DNA of 49,767 nucleotides, from assembly GCA_021776775.1 (NCBI GenBank), contig JAJFFE010000120.1, positions 1 to 49,767 on the forward strand. Direction: 5' to 3'. Positions 17,536-26,173 of this stretch are shown piece by piece. Position numbers and translations under genes: made by a program. This DNA comes from Planctomycetota bacterium (GTDB taxonomy: Bacteria > Planctomycetota > UBA8108 > UBA1146 > JAJFFE01). The notes beneath the pieces were generated by a model. It was not told where the DNA came from. It searched no databases and saw only the letters and a list, made by a program, of their open reading frames with translations. The stretch's first letter is position 1. Each line of letters opens with the position of its first letter.

Positions 17536-18783
17536 CTATCGTTCCGGTAGGTCGAACCAGGTTGTGATCGACACCGACGGCACCGGGTACAGCACGCGCA
17601 GGCGGAACGCTCGGAAGTCTTCGGTGTCCCAGCCTAGCCGGCTGCACACAGCGTTGTTCATGCTCACGACGCCCGGAATATCGGCGGTCGATAATCGAGA
17701 CGTTCCGATTTCCAGTCGAGATGTTTCGACCGAGAGATCGAGTTCATCGAGTCGGTTCGGTCCCTTACGCATCTTCAACCAGTCGGAACTCAACCCTTCG
17801 AGTCGAGTGGAGGCGTTCGGCGTGTAGTTGGGGTAGACGTCTTTGTGGATCAGAACGTCCATGACGAGCAAGCGACACGGAATTTTGGGCAGTATCGTCA
17901 GCCACTCGTTCACGGAATCGGGGTTACGGTAGCGCACGAACTCCTTGCGAGAGACGTACGCGGCCGCGACGTCGAGCGGGACATTGACTCCGGGTTCACC
18001 GCCCTCGAGCGCGACGACCATCCGGTTGTTGCTTTCGTGAACTTGAAGTTCCGGTAGCGCGTCGCCGCAGTAATCTTCCAGAAGGTACGAATGGGGGTCC
18101 GAGGTGTCGACGGCTTCGCCGTTGGGGCCCGGGATTGGTTGGGGACCGACGGCCGCTTCGTCCTGGGACTCGTGCTTGTATCCCAGGAGCGTAATGGAGG
18201 CGCCGGCCCGAAGGCGTCTGATCTCGAACCGGGTGTGGATTGTCGCGACGTCGCAGAAGTCTGGATCGTCGTCGTTCGGGCGAATGATCTTGCCGAGATA
18301 CATGGCGTCCGCTTGGTACCCGAGGATCGAAGACATCGCTTTGAACACCGCTTGCTTGGCGCGCTTCTCTTCTTGTTCGCGCACTTCCGGCAGCCAGCTC
18401 GATAGCGCGGCGTCGAGAGCTGAGCGACCGCCGGGGAATTCGTCGATCAGATCTTCGAACTCACGAATAAAGCTCTCCGCTTTGTGGCACTGATCGTCCG
18501 ACGCACCGTGACGGCGGGCTGCTTCCACGAAAATGCGCAGGCCGTGCGGCGCGGGGCTGAGGTGGAGCGCCTGCAATGCGTCGTTGGACCGGAGCGATCG
18601 CAGGAGCCGTCCGGCCAGAGTCTTGTCGATGCCGAGTTCCCGTGTTAACCGAACCGGGCGCGGGTTGACGCCAGCGACACTCTCGAGAACGGGGCTGAGC
18701 GCGTCTCTTACCTTGACCGCGATCGTTCGGATTTTGGTGTCGAGTTCTTCGGTGCTGTCTTCCGCATGGTGATTGTCTCGCAA
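17536..18783 (-). CDS. Protein of unknown function with a possible N-terminal helix-turn-helix
   Basis: A 415-residue soluble protein. Residues 15-75 read as a helical region with a possible helix-turn-helix (VRLTRELGIDKTLAGRLLRS). Helices follow to about 170, then a beta-rich C-terminal half (MVVALEGGEPGVNVPLDVAAA, CRLLVMDVLIHKDVYPNYTP) ending in SVSITTWFDLPER. The TTG start follows GGGAGA at 8-9 nt. No signal peptide or membrane segment is seen. The family is not recognised; a transcriptional regulator with a ligand-binding domain is one possibility. It is the first gene of a short leftward operon with the Sec-containing ArsC-like gene 28 nt behind it, so a redox or stress role is conceivable. 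Confidence 0.75.
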   Translation of the reverse strand: MRDNHHAEDSTEELDTKIRTIAVKVRDALSPVLESVAGVNPRPVRLTRELGIDKTLAGRLLRSLRSNDALQALHLSPAPHGLRIFVEAARRHGASDDQCHKAESFIREFEDLIDEFPGGRSALDAALSSWLPEVREQEEKRAKQAVFKAMSSILGYQADAMYLGKIIRPNDDDPDFCDVATIHTRFEIRRLRAGASITLLGYKHESQDEAAVGPQPIPGPNGEAVDTSDPHSYLLEDYCGDALPELQVHESNNRMVVALEGGEPGVNVPLDVAAAYVSRKEFVRYRNPDSVNEWLTILPKIPCRLLVMDVLIHKDVYPNYTPNASTRLEGLSSDWLKMRKGPNRLDELDLSVETSRLEIGTSRLSTADIPGVVSMNNAVCSRLGWDTEDFRAFRLRVLYPVPSVSITTWFDLPER

Positions 18784-19106
18784 GATAATATCTCCCGTAG
18801 AGAGCCCAGTCGTCTACCCCCCGGTGGACGACCACTATCCCAGTTATACCGGGTTGGGGGGGCGGATTACACTCTACGTGGGATGGGTCGCTTGCCGGAG
18901 CTCTCTGAGAGACCGCTCTCGCGAAACACACTTGTCGGTGCAACTAGCCGGTCAAGCGGAGTCGTGGGTGCCCCGGTGAAGGGCCCGAGGGTACACGGGC
19001 GAATCGCAAACGCCCGGCTTTCGCTTGGTGCATAGTTCGGGCGACCGGGCGACCGGCCCAACGCGTGGTCGGGGACGGCCCGTGCTGATTCGAAGTTCCT
19101 CGTAGC
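18784..19106. other. Gene-free region upstream of the unknown-function operon
   Basis: No ORF of real-gene character is present. It carries the promoter region of the leftward operon (SD GGGAGA near the TTG start) and the 3' flank of the helicase gene. A G/C run (CCCCCCGG ... GGGGGGG) near 18819-18862 could form a hairpin. Confidence 0.4.
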
Positions 19107-20963
19107 TCAGGACTGCTTGCGCTCGAACTTCTTCTCCCACGGCTTGGCGCCGTTGGATTGGGCCTGCTTGCGGGGCCCGCCGCTGCGCTTGAACGGTTTG
19201 TCGAAACGACGCGGCGCCGGCTTTCGACCTCCGCGGTCGAAGCTTCCGGGACGCGCCGTCACGAATGAGGCAACCTGGCCACGAATCGTGACGCGACTCA
19301 TCTTCTCGGTAATCGCCTTGGCGTGTTCGGTCGGTACTTCGATGAACGAAACCTTGTCCCGGATATCGATCGCGCCTACCGCGCTTCCCGGAATGTTGGC
19401 TTCGTTGGCGATGGCACCGACCAAGTCGGCCGGTCGAATACCAGCCTGCCGGCCGAGCGCTACGAACAGCTGCACCGAGTTCGACCCCGCGCCGCGGTGC
19501 GACGGTCCGCCACCGCGCTGCGACCCGCCGCCGCGCGCCATCGACGGCTCCGGCTCGTTGATCTCGAGCGGGCGCTCACGGCTCGACATGCGAGCGAGGG
19601 CGGCGGCGATAACTCGCACGTCCGCGTTCGGTTCGGCGCTCATGTCTTCGATGATGGCGAGGTACGGATCGAGTCCGCCCTTTTCGATCGATTCGAGTAC
19701 CTGCGCTTTGAATCGCGCGGTACGACCCGCCATCAGTTCTGCGTTGGTCGGGACTTTCATGCTGCTCATGCGCTGGCCCGTGTAGTGCTCGATCGCGAAC
19801 TGTACGCGCTGCTGTTTCGGGGTGACGAGCAGGATCGAAATGCCATCACGTCCAGCGCGCCCCGTGCGCCCGATACGGTGCACGTAGATCTCAGGCTCCG
19901 ACGGAGGATCGTAGTTGATGACGTGCGTGATTCCCTCGACGTCGAGGCCGCGCGCCGCGATGTCGGTGGCCACGACCAGCTGGATGCGACGCGATCGCAG
20001 CTGCGACACGATCTCTTCGCGTTGATCCTGACTCAGGTCGCCGTGCAGCGCAGCGCCGGCCACGCCGCGAGTTTTCAACTGCTCGACAAGGTGAGCGCAG
20101 CTTGCGCGGGTTCGGGCGAAAACCAAGACCGCGTCGGTCGGTTCGGCCTCGATAAGCCGCGCTAGCACGTTCAACTTCTCGCTGGAGTGCGTGAGCAACA
20201 CTCGTTGTTCGATGCGCTCGACCGTTCGGGTGCGTTTGGTGATCGCTACCTGTACGGGATCGCGGAGATAAGACGCGGCAACACGTTGGATCGCCGGCGG
20301 CATGGTCGCCGAAAAGAGAGCGGTCTGGCGCTCTTTCGGGACCTTTCCGAGAATCTCTTCGACGTCGTCGATGAAGCCCATGCGCAGCATCTCATCGGCT
20401 TCGTCGAGAACGACGTGCCGGACGGTGTCCAAGTTTAGCGCTCGGCGGGCGATGCAGTCCTTGATACGTCCCGGTGTCCCGACCACGATGTGGACTCCGC
20501 CGCGGAGTTTCGTCAGCTGCTTCTGGATCGGCGTGCCGCCGTACACTGTGAGCACGCGAACGCGGTTCGACTCACCGTAGCTGCTCAATGCGTCCGAGAC
20601 TTGCATCGCCAACTCTCGAGTCGGACAGAGCACGAGTCCTTGGACTTCGCGTCGTTCGAGGTCGAGGCTCTGGATCATCGGCAGCGAAAACGCAGCGGTC
20701 TTGCCGGTGCCCGTTTGCGCTTGGCCGACGACATCTCGCCCCTTGAGCAGTGGCGGAATGGCTTGCTCTTGAATCGGGGTTGGCGCTTTGTATCCGCCGT
20801 CGGCGAGTCGCTGAACGAGAGAGGGATTCAGCCCGAGGTCGGCGAACGACGCAACGCAGTCTTGGCCAGAACCCGTGTCGGAATTCGACTCGGCTGGGTG
20901 TTGATCCGCGGAGGGCGCAACACTGGCCGGCTCTGCGTTGTCCTGTGAGGGATTCGATGTCAT
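19107..20963 (-). CDS. deaD: DEAD-box RNA helicase of the DeaD/CsdA type
   Basis: A 618-residue protein with all DEAD-box motifs: FADLGL Q-motif region with PTPIQEQAIP, AQTGTGKTAAF (Walker A), PTRELAMQ, GTPGR, VLDEADEML, SATMP, and in the second RecA fold ARGLDVEGITHVINYD and HRIGRTGRAGR. The C-terminal part (about residues 470-560) has a DbpA/CsdA-like RNA-binding domain (VQLFVALGRQAGIRPADLVGAI). It is followed by a basic RGG/Lys-rich tail (DRGGRKPAPRRFDKPFKR). The family unwinds structured RNA in ribosome assembly and mRNA decay, especially in the cold. The ATG at 20963 follows GGAG, while the frame is open to 21008. The length is typical for DeaD. The long upstream region may hold a cold-responsive leader. 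Confidence 0.95.
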   Translation of the reverse strand: MTSNPSQDNAEPASVAPSADQHPAESNSDTGSGQDCVASFADLGLNPSLVQRLADGGYKAPTPIQEQAIPPLLKGRDVVGQAQTGTGKTAAFSLPMIQSLDLERREVQGLVLCPTRELAMQVSDALSSYGESNRVRVLTVYGGTPIQKQLTKLRGGVHIVVGTPGRIKDCIARRALNLDTVRHVVLDEADEMLRMGFIDDVEEILGKVPKERQTALFSATMPPAIQRVAASYLRDPVQVAITKRTRTVERIEQRVLLTHSSEKLNVLARLIEAEPTDAVLVFARTRASCAHLVEQLKTRGVAGAALHGDLSQDQREEIVSQLRSRRIQLVVATDIAARGLDVEGITHVINYDPPSEPEIYVHRIGRTGRAGRDGISILLVTPKQQRVQFAIEHYTGQRMSSMKVPTNAELMAGRTARFKAQVLESIEKGGLDPYLAIIEDMSAEPNADVRVIAAALARMSSRERPLEINEPEPSMARGGGSQRGGGPSHRGAGSNSVQLFVALGRQAGIRPADLVGAIANEANIPGSAVGAIDIRDKVSFIEVPTEHAKAITEKMSRVTIRGQVASFVTARPGSFDRGGRKPAPRRFDKPFKRSGGPRKQAQSNGAKPWEKKFERKQS

Positions 20964-21360
20964 TCGGTTTGTCTCCGGGTGGTCGAAATGGGGCGCGAAC
21001 CCTATCACATCAATTCAATACTGCCGCGTGTCTTGTCAGAATTTAGCAGCAATGCATTTCGCCGGTCTCCACTCAACGGCGCGCAAACAGGCCACAGCGG
21101 ATCGCCGGTCGAGTCCATTGGAGCGTCTTGTGGTCGAGAATGCTCGACATCGCCCGGTCTGTACTGCGGAGATTCTCACTCTTCGGAAGCGGATCGCCCC
21201 CACGAGGTGCAGGTAGGAGTCTGCGCCCCGGCTCACGGCAAGTGTACTGGTAACAACCGGTTACCGGGGCCCGGTTGTACGGCCAGCGGCTCGATCCGGG
21301 TCGGCTAGCACGGCGTGGGGACCGGCTGCCGCCGGCGACGGGTCAATTCAGGGTGGTGTC
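20964..21360. other. Gene-free upstream region of the helicase gene
   Basis: A non-coding stretch of about 400 bases between the PhnA-like gene end and the helicase start. DEAD-box helicase genes often have long structured leaders, and this length would allow one. ORFs here are short and low in quality. The GGTTACCGGGGCCCGG stretch near 21259 is GC-rich and may terminate the PhnA-like transcript. Confidence 0.4.
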
Positions 21361-21945
21361 TCAGCCCGACTTCTTGACGAACTTCGTCAGAATCACGATG
21401 TGTTGGCCACTGACGCGTCCCTCGATGTGCTCCGAATTGTCCGAGACCAAGGTGATGTTGCGAACCGAGGTGCCGCGCTTCGCCGTGAAGTTGGCGCCCT
21501 TGACATCGAGATCCTTGATGAGAGTAACCGTGTCTCCGCCCACTAACACGGTGCCGTTACTGTCCACGTGACGAACGCCCGCGTCGCCTGTGGCGTCGGT
21601 GTCGTCGACTCCCGCCTGCGCCCACGCGAGGACAGCTTCGTCGAGGTCGAGCATCTCCCTGAGGTCTTGGGCCCACGGTTCTGCCTGTAGGCGGGTCAGC
21701 ATGCGCCACGTGAGCACCTGTACGGCGGGGATTTCGCTCCACATGCTATCGCTGAGACATCGCCAATTGTGAACAACGATCGGGTCGGCGTCTTCCACCT
21801 GAGCCGAGCATGTCGAGCAGACGAGGACGTTTGCGTCCCGATCAGGCGGGGTGGCGGAGACGGTGTGCACACAGAGTTCGCCGGTGGCGCTGCACAGTTC
21901 GCACTTCGATTCACTGCGCGTGCGCAACTCTTCTTCTGAACTCAT
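21361..21945 (-). CDS. phnA: PhnA/YjdM-family zinc-ribbon protein
   Basis: A 194-residue protein with an N-terminal zinc ribbon (CELC and VCSTC). Its C-terminal domain is an SH3-like barrel, the hallmark of PhnA/YjdM (VLVGGDTVTLIKDLDVKGA, EGRVSGQHIVILTKFVKK). The family is named for the phosphonate operon but its reaction is unproven; despite the name it does not imply phosphonate use. The central region (about residues 60-120) is helical and longer than in E. coli YjdM, which has about 110 residues. The ATG at 21945 is preferred over the ORF start at 22050 because the conserved ribbon begins soon after it and GGAACGG lies upstream. The protein is cytoplasmic. Confidence 0.9.
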   Translation of the reverse strand: MSSEEELRTRSESKCELCSATGELCVHTVSATPPDRDANVLVCSTCSAQVEDADPIVVHNWRCLSDSMWSEIPAVQVLTWRMLTRLQAEPWAQDLREMLDLDEAVLAWAQAGVDDTDATGDAGVRHVDSNGTVLVGGDTVTLIKDLDVKGANFTAKRGTSVRNITLVSDNSEHIEGRVSGQHIVILTKFVKKSG

Positions 21946-22421
21946 GTCTACCGTTCCGCTCGTTGATCTCGTCGGAGGAAGTGGGGTGGCACTGCGCGCG
22001 CAGTGTAGCACCGGTGCGACGAAACTTCTTCGGATGGGGGTCAGCCACACCTACTCTATCGATAGCGAGTGGCTGTCGTCATCGACTTCGGCCAGGTGAC
22101 CATTTCGAAGAACCGCATCGACGCGCGAACCTGGGTTGCCTGATATCCAGTAGCTGTCCGTGACTCGGCCGAGCTGAACTGGTTTGCGGCGGCGATCGGC
22201 GCAATAACCCTCGAGAGCGATCACCGCTCTCAGGGGTTATTTGCGTTATCGCAAACCGAACCCTGTTTCGAACCTTGAAGTAGGCCAACCCAATGAGCTT
22301 GGACGAACGATCGCCTTTGCGGGATCCTTCAAACCCCGGTGTGAGATTGCCCCGGGGCCGCGCTGTGACACAATGGCTCCGTCAATTTCCAACACAGACA
22401 ACTTGGCGGAAGGATCGAGTC
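21946..22421. other. Divergent intergenic region
   Basis: This separates the PhnA-like gene (reading left) from the first dockerin/beta-helix gene (reading right) and must hold both promoters. Its main feature is a long imperfect hairpin listed separately. The rightward gene's SD (AAGGA) is at its end. No ORF here is convincing. Confidence 0.45.
22203..22241. other. Long imperfect inverted repeat
   Basis: AATAACCCTCGAGAGCG and CGCTCTCAGGGGTTATT pair with two imperfect positions around a 5-nt loop, and flanking CGCA/TGCG extends the stem. It lies in a divergent promoter region, where a normal intrinsic terminator is not expected. It may be an attenuator, operator or small RNA. Function is unknown. 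Confidence 0.55.
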
Positions 22422-23948
22422 GTGCGAATGCAGCGGCAGCCCCTCTGGATTGCAATGTGGATACTGGCGGTGTGCGGCGCTTCGTCTCTCGAGGCGCAGT
22501 CGTACTTCAGGCGTGGCGACTCGAACGAAGATGGATTCGTCAATCTGGCGGATGTGATTTCAGTGCTGTACGGAGTCTTCCAAGCGCCGCCGCCTTGCAT
22601 TGAGGCGGCCGACATCAATGCGGACTCCGAGCTCGACGTCAGCGATGCAATCCAACTCATCGAGTTCATCTTCGTTGGGGGCGATTCGCCGGCGTGCCCG
22701 ACCACGCACCACTACGGTCGCGGCGGCAACCAACCGCCACCCTGTCCGGGGCCGAGCCCATGCCACCCGACAATCGTTTTTCACGAAGGAGCCATCGACC
22801 AGAGCCAAACCTGGGGTCCCGATGTCACGCATCGGATTGAAGGGTGGGTGACCGTCGAGCCCGGCGTCGAACTGAGCCTCCTTCCGGGAACCACCATCCT
22901 CGGCGGAGACGGAGCGGCGTTGATCGTTCGCCCGGAGGGCAAGCTCTTCGCGATGGGAACCGCGCGTCGACCGGTCACCTTCACCTCTCCGAAGCCTTGC
23001 CCCGACCGTGGTGACTGGGGAGGGGTGTATCTGCTCGGAGCGGCCGAGACGAACATGATAGATCCGTTCCTCGCCGAGATCGGGGAAGAGTTCGGCGGTG
23101 GCGATCCTTCGGACTGCAGCGGTGTCATGAGCCATGTGCGGGTCGAGTACGCCGGACAGCATTCGTTCGGTTTCATTCCGGGCGGTCTGAACTTGTTCGG
23201 GGTCGGAGACGAGACCGACATCGACAACATTCTCATCAAGGAGAGCGGCGGCGACGGATTGCGAGTCGGTGGCGGCACGGTGAGGTTGCGAAACATTGTC
23301 ACCGAGCGTTGCGACTACGAGCTGTTCGACATCGGGTTTGGTTACCAAGGGCTCGGACAGTTTTGGGCCGGGCGCGCGGATTCAGAGTCGTCGCAAGCCG
23401 GACTCTCCGTTCACAACAACCCCGACGAATACGACGCTCAACCGCGCACGCACCTGACCCTGTCCAACTTTTCGGTCGTCAGTAACGAGCAGGGCCAAAC
23501 CGGGGTGTTGTTGCATCAGGGGGCGGCGGGCCATCTCATCAACGGTCTGGTGCAAGGCTTTGTCGACGGGGTCGACGTCGATCACTTCGAGACCACCGCA
23601 CACGGTGAACTGTCCATGACTCACTGCGCGTTCTTCGGCAACGAGGAACCGTTCGAGACGGGCGATGACGAGGGTCAACTCGCGTTCACCACCGAAGAGT
23701 TTTTTTTCGAGGGCACGAGCGGCGAGACGTTCAACTTGGATTCGATCCAAGAGATCATGCAGGACCCGTACGGACAGTCCGAGTTCGATCTGTGTGTGCC
23801 GGGTGCGCCAGTGTACAAGCAAGCTTTCGAAGGCTTCGTCTTCAACCCCGCGCTGCTGGATGAGGCGTTCGAGAGTGCCGAGTTTTACGGCCCCATCGAT
23901 CCACAGCTTGCCGATTGGACCCAAGGAATTTGGATCTCGTTCGATTGA
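22422..23948 (+). CDS. Secreted dockerin/beta-helix protein, copy 1
   Basis: A 508-residue protein with a signal peptide (IAMWILAVCGASSLEAQ) followed at once by a dockerin-like EF-hand pair (RRGDSNEDGFVNLADVIS and ADINADSELDVSDAIQLIEF). A Pro/Cys-rich linker follows (PPPCPGPSPCHP). The rest is a beta-helix domain of the type found in Bacteroidetes secreted proteins (PGTTILGGDGAALIVRPEGK, GDWGGVYLLG, HVRVEYAG, GGLNLFGVG, GGDGLRVGGGTVRLRNIV), ending in GIWISFD. The GTG follows AAGGA at 7 nt; an ATG lies 6 nt on. It is probably extracytoplasmic and its ligand is unknown. The dockerin-like pair sits at the N-terminus. It is a paralogue of the next gene, probably from tandem duplication. Confidence 0.85.
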   Translation: MRMQRQPLWIAMWILAVCGASSLEAQSYFRRGDSNEDGFVNLADVISVLYGVFQAPPPCIEAADINADSELDVSDAIQLIEFIFVGGDSPACPTTHHYGRGGNQPPPCPGPSPCHPTIVFHEGAIDQSQTWGPDVTHRIEGWVTVEPGVELSLLPGTTILGGDGAALIVRPEGKLFAMGTARRPVTFTSPKPCPDRGDWGGVYLLGAAETNMIDPFLAEIGEEFGGGDPSDCSGVMSHVRVEYAGQHSFGFIPGGLNLFGVGDETDIDNILIKESGGDGLRVGGGTVRLRNIVTERCDYELFDIGFGYQGLGQFWAGRADSESSQAGLSVHNNPDEYDAQPRTHLTLSNFSVVSNEQGQTGVLLHQGAAGHLINGLVQGFVDGVDVDHFETTAHGELSMTHCAFFGNEEPFETGDDEGQLAFTTEEFFFEGTSGETFNLDSIQEIMQDPYGQSEFDLCVPGAPVYKQAFEGFVFNPALLDEAFESAEFYGPIDPQLADWTQGIWISFD

Positions 23949-24141
23949 TAACCGCGAAGACCAGACCGTGCGGGTGTGTCACCCGCGTTCTGGAGGAATG
24001 ACAGAAGTAATGACAGAGACGCAGCGCCGTTCAGCCTGCAACTGCTGGGAGTGCAAACCGATTCGACTCTTCCACTTCGACTCTTCCACCTCGACCATTG
24101 CACGGCGACGAGTGGCCTGCAGGAACTTTGAAAGAGGACGT

Positions 24142-25689
24142 ATGACAGCGAAGCACATGGCCAACCTGATACGAATCACCGCGGTGATGTTGGGACTCAT
24201 CGTCGCGTGCCCGGTCGTCGATGGGCAGGCGTACTATCGAACCGGAGATCCGAGCGAAGATGGTCTCATCGACATCGGCGATCCGGTTTTCATCTTGAAT
24301 GCGGTATTCGGGGCGCCGCCGCCGTGTTTGACCGCGGCGGATGTGAACAGCGACCTCGAGGTCGACATCTCCGACGCGGTGTACTTGCTGGCATACTTGT
24401 TCGAGTTTGGACCGGAGCCGGCGTGTCCGTTCAACCACGTGAGTCGCGTCAACAGTCCGCCGCCGTGCCCGGGGCCGTCGCCGTGCCATCCGAACACCGT
24501 CTCCCACCAAGGCTTCGTCGACACGTTCGAAGGATGGGGTCCGGAGGTTACCCACGAGCTGGTCGGTATCGTGACAGTGGAAGCGGGGTCGACGCTCACG
24601 ATCTTGCCGGGAACCACCATTCTCGGCGATTTCGGTTCGGCGCTGGTTGTCTTGCCGGGCGGCCAGTTGGACGCGATCGGAACGGCTCAGCAGCCGATCG
24701 TGTTCTCGTCGAAGGATCCGTGTCCGAAGTCCGGCGATTGGCTCGGCGTCTACCTTCTCGGCAACGCTCCGGTCAATGTGGACACCGCTCCGATTCTCCC
24801 TGAACTCGGGTTCGGCTACGGCGGCGGGGACGAAGCTCACTTCAGCGGTGAACTCAGCCATGTCCGAATCGAGTTCGCGGGCGAGCCGGCTTTCGGAATC
24901 GTACCGGGCGCGCTCAACCTGTTCGGTGTTGGCTCTGAGACGGTGATCGAGAACATTCTCATCAAGGACTGTGAGGGGGACGGCGTCCGTATCGGCGGCG
25001 GCACGGTTCCGCTGAAGTACGTCGTCGCCGAGCGTTGCGAAGGCGACGCCTTCGACGTTTCTCTTGGCTACCAAGGCGCCGGACAGTTTTGGGCCGGTCG
25101 CATGAACAGCGGTACCGGCGTTCACGGGCTGAACATCACCAATAATCCCACGGACTTCGACGCCGAACCACGTACCCATCTGACGCTCTCGAATTTTTCG
25201 CTCGTCGGTAGTGACGCCAGCACGACCGGGATATTGATGAGCGCCGGCGCCGCCGGTACCTTCGTCAACGGAATGATCCAAGGCTTCCCGGAATCGGGGA
25301 TGGACGTCGACAATTTCGCGACGACGGCCCACGGAGATTTGCTTCTCGACGGCTGTTCGTTCTTCGGGAATGGTGAACCGTTCGAGACGGGCGATGACGA
25401 GAGCCAGTACTTTTTCACCAGCGGCGAGTTGTTTTCGTTTCCGGGCGGTGCCACCGGTCCTGACACGACGTCTAACTTTGATTCGCTCGAGCCCATCATG
25501 CTCGATCCGCTCGGCGTGACCGGGTTCGACGCGTGCGCGGCGACGGCGCCGATGCTCGCCGAGTCGGTCCCCGCGACCGTGATCGATGTGAGCATGTTGC
25601 ACGACGAGCTACTGTTCTCGGACTTCCGGGGGCCGGTCGACCCTGCGATCACCGACTGGACCCAAGCTGTCTGGATTTCGTTCGACTGA
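24142..25689 (+). CDS. Secreted dockerin/beta-helix protein, copy 2
   Basis: A 515-residue paralogue of the upstream gene with the same plan: signal peptide (ITAVMLGLIVACPVVDGQ), N-terminal dockerin-like pair (RTGDPSEDGLIDIGDPVF and ADVNSDLEVDISDAVYLLAY), PPPCPGPSPCHP linker and the same beta-helix landmarks (GTTILGDFGSALVVLPGGQL, GDWLGVYLLGNAP, HVRIEFAG, CEGDGVRIGGGTVPLKYVV), ending in AVWISFD. In both copies the residue after the linker begins a WGP...TH stretch. The ATG follows AAGAGGACGT. A 45-nt gap separates it from the small Sec-candidate gene, so the two may share a transcript. Confidence 0.87.
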   Translation: MTAKHMANLIRITAVMLGLIVACPVVDGQAYYRTGDPSEDGLIDIGDPVFILNAVFGAPPPCLTAADVNSDLEVDISDAVYLLAYLFEFGPEPACPFNHVSRVNSPPPCPGPSPCHPNTVSHQGFVDTFEGWGPEVTHELVGIVTVEAGSTLTILPGTTILGDFGSALVVLPGGQLDAIGTAQQPIVFSSKDPCPKSGDWLGVYLLGNAPVNVDTAPILPELGFGYGGGDEAHFSGELSHVRIEFAGEPAFGIVPGALNLFGVGSETVIENILIKDCEGDGVRIGGGTVPLKYVVAERCEGDAFDVSLGYQGAGQFWAGRMNSGTGVHGLNITNNPTDFDAEPRTHLTLSNFSLVGSDASTTGILMSAGAAGTFVNGMIQGFPESGMDVDNFATTAHGDLLLDGCSFFGNGEPFETGDDESQYFFTSGELFSFPGGATGPDTTSNFDSLEPIMLDPLGVTGFDACAATAPMLAESVPATVIDVSMLHDELLFSDFRGPVDPAITDWTQAVWISFD

Positions 25690-25734
25690 TACCCGTTGTC
25701 ATCAGAAGTATGCCGCAGAGTCGAGGGAGCCCGC

Positions 25735-26136
25735 ATGTGGCGAGTTGTGTTGTTCGTGATCGTGGGTGCGGTAATCTACCGAATGATCCGTTCGTCGATC
25801 TCCAGCGATCCGGTGCAAGTGCCACCGGATCGCGGTAGAGACCGACCTTCGGGGGGTGGGCACACGTCGGACCTCAGCTACGGCGGTGAGACATACTTGA
25901 CGAGCCGCGTGCGCGTCACGGTTTTGCAGCGGCGCACGGGGAAACCGTGGCCTCGGCAGAGGGTGGCGTTTGCGGCTGACGGTTTCTCGTGAGGCCGCCA
26001 TATTGCCGTCACGGACAGTGACGGAATCGTGATCGCTGACGTCCCGCTCGGCCAAGCGTTCGTCTCTTGTCGGTCGAGCCGGGAGGAAATCTGGGTCGGC
26101 GCGGATCGTGACTACGATCTAGAACTCACGGTCTGA
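25735..26136 (+). CDS. Candidate selenoprotein: small CNA-B/carboxypeptidase-regulatory-like membrane protein
   Basis: A 133-residue protein if TGA at 25990-25992 is read as Sec86. The ATG follows AGGGAG. An N-terminal membrane anchor (VVLFVIVGAVIYRMI) leads through a Pro/Gly-rich linker into a beta-sandwich: TSRVRVTVLQRRTGKPWPRQ, VAFAADGFS-U-GRHIAVTDSDGIVIADVPLGQ, then AFVSCRSS and DYDLELTV. Continuity of the fold across the TGA is strong, since TGKP, TDSDG and VPLG are conserved turns of regulatory CNA-B/CarboxypepD-like domains on both sides. The TGA is followed by a hairpin of SECIS geometry. The only Cys is Cys106, so a Sec-Cys bond across the sandwich is possible. The family is not known to me as a selenoprotein. 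The alternative is a nonsense-mutated gene. Confidence 0.7.
26006..26024 (+). promoter_or_regulatory. Putative bacterial SECIS hairpin
   Basis: CCGTCAC and GTGACGG form a perfect 7-bp stem around the loop GGACA, with G at the first two loop positions. The loop starts 21 bases after the TGA (20 in between). This is within the usual SECIS window and the most regular of the three hairpins. Confidence 0.7.
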
Positions 26137-26144
26137 GTTGTCGC

Positions 26145-26173
26145 TCAGGTTCGAGGTCGGACGTCGAGCCTGA
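26145..26173 (+). terminator. Hairpin after the small Sec-candidate gene
   Basis: TCAGGTTCGA pairs with TCGAGCCTGA (one G-T) around a 9-nt loop, 8 nt after the stop codon. No T tract. A terminator is inferred from position. Confidence 0.5.

Noticed and set aside
19107..19109. TGA ends of the helicase and PhnA-like genes tested as Sec codons
   Set aside because: Both proteins end where their families normally end, and the sequence beyond is not protein-like.
24031..25602. Long minus-strand ORF of 523 residues opposite the second dockerin/beta-helix gene
   Set aside because: It is the GC-driven antisense shadow of a gene with clear domains, is Arg-rich and has no SD. The same holds for 28416-29765 (+), 38025-39425 (+), 45197-46561 (-), 45585-47096 (-) and 10419-11252 (-).
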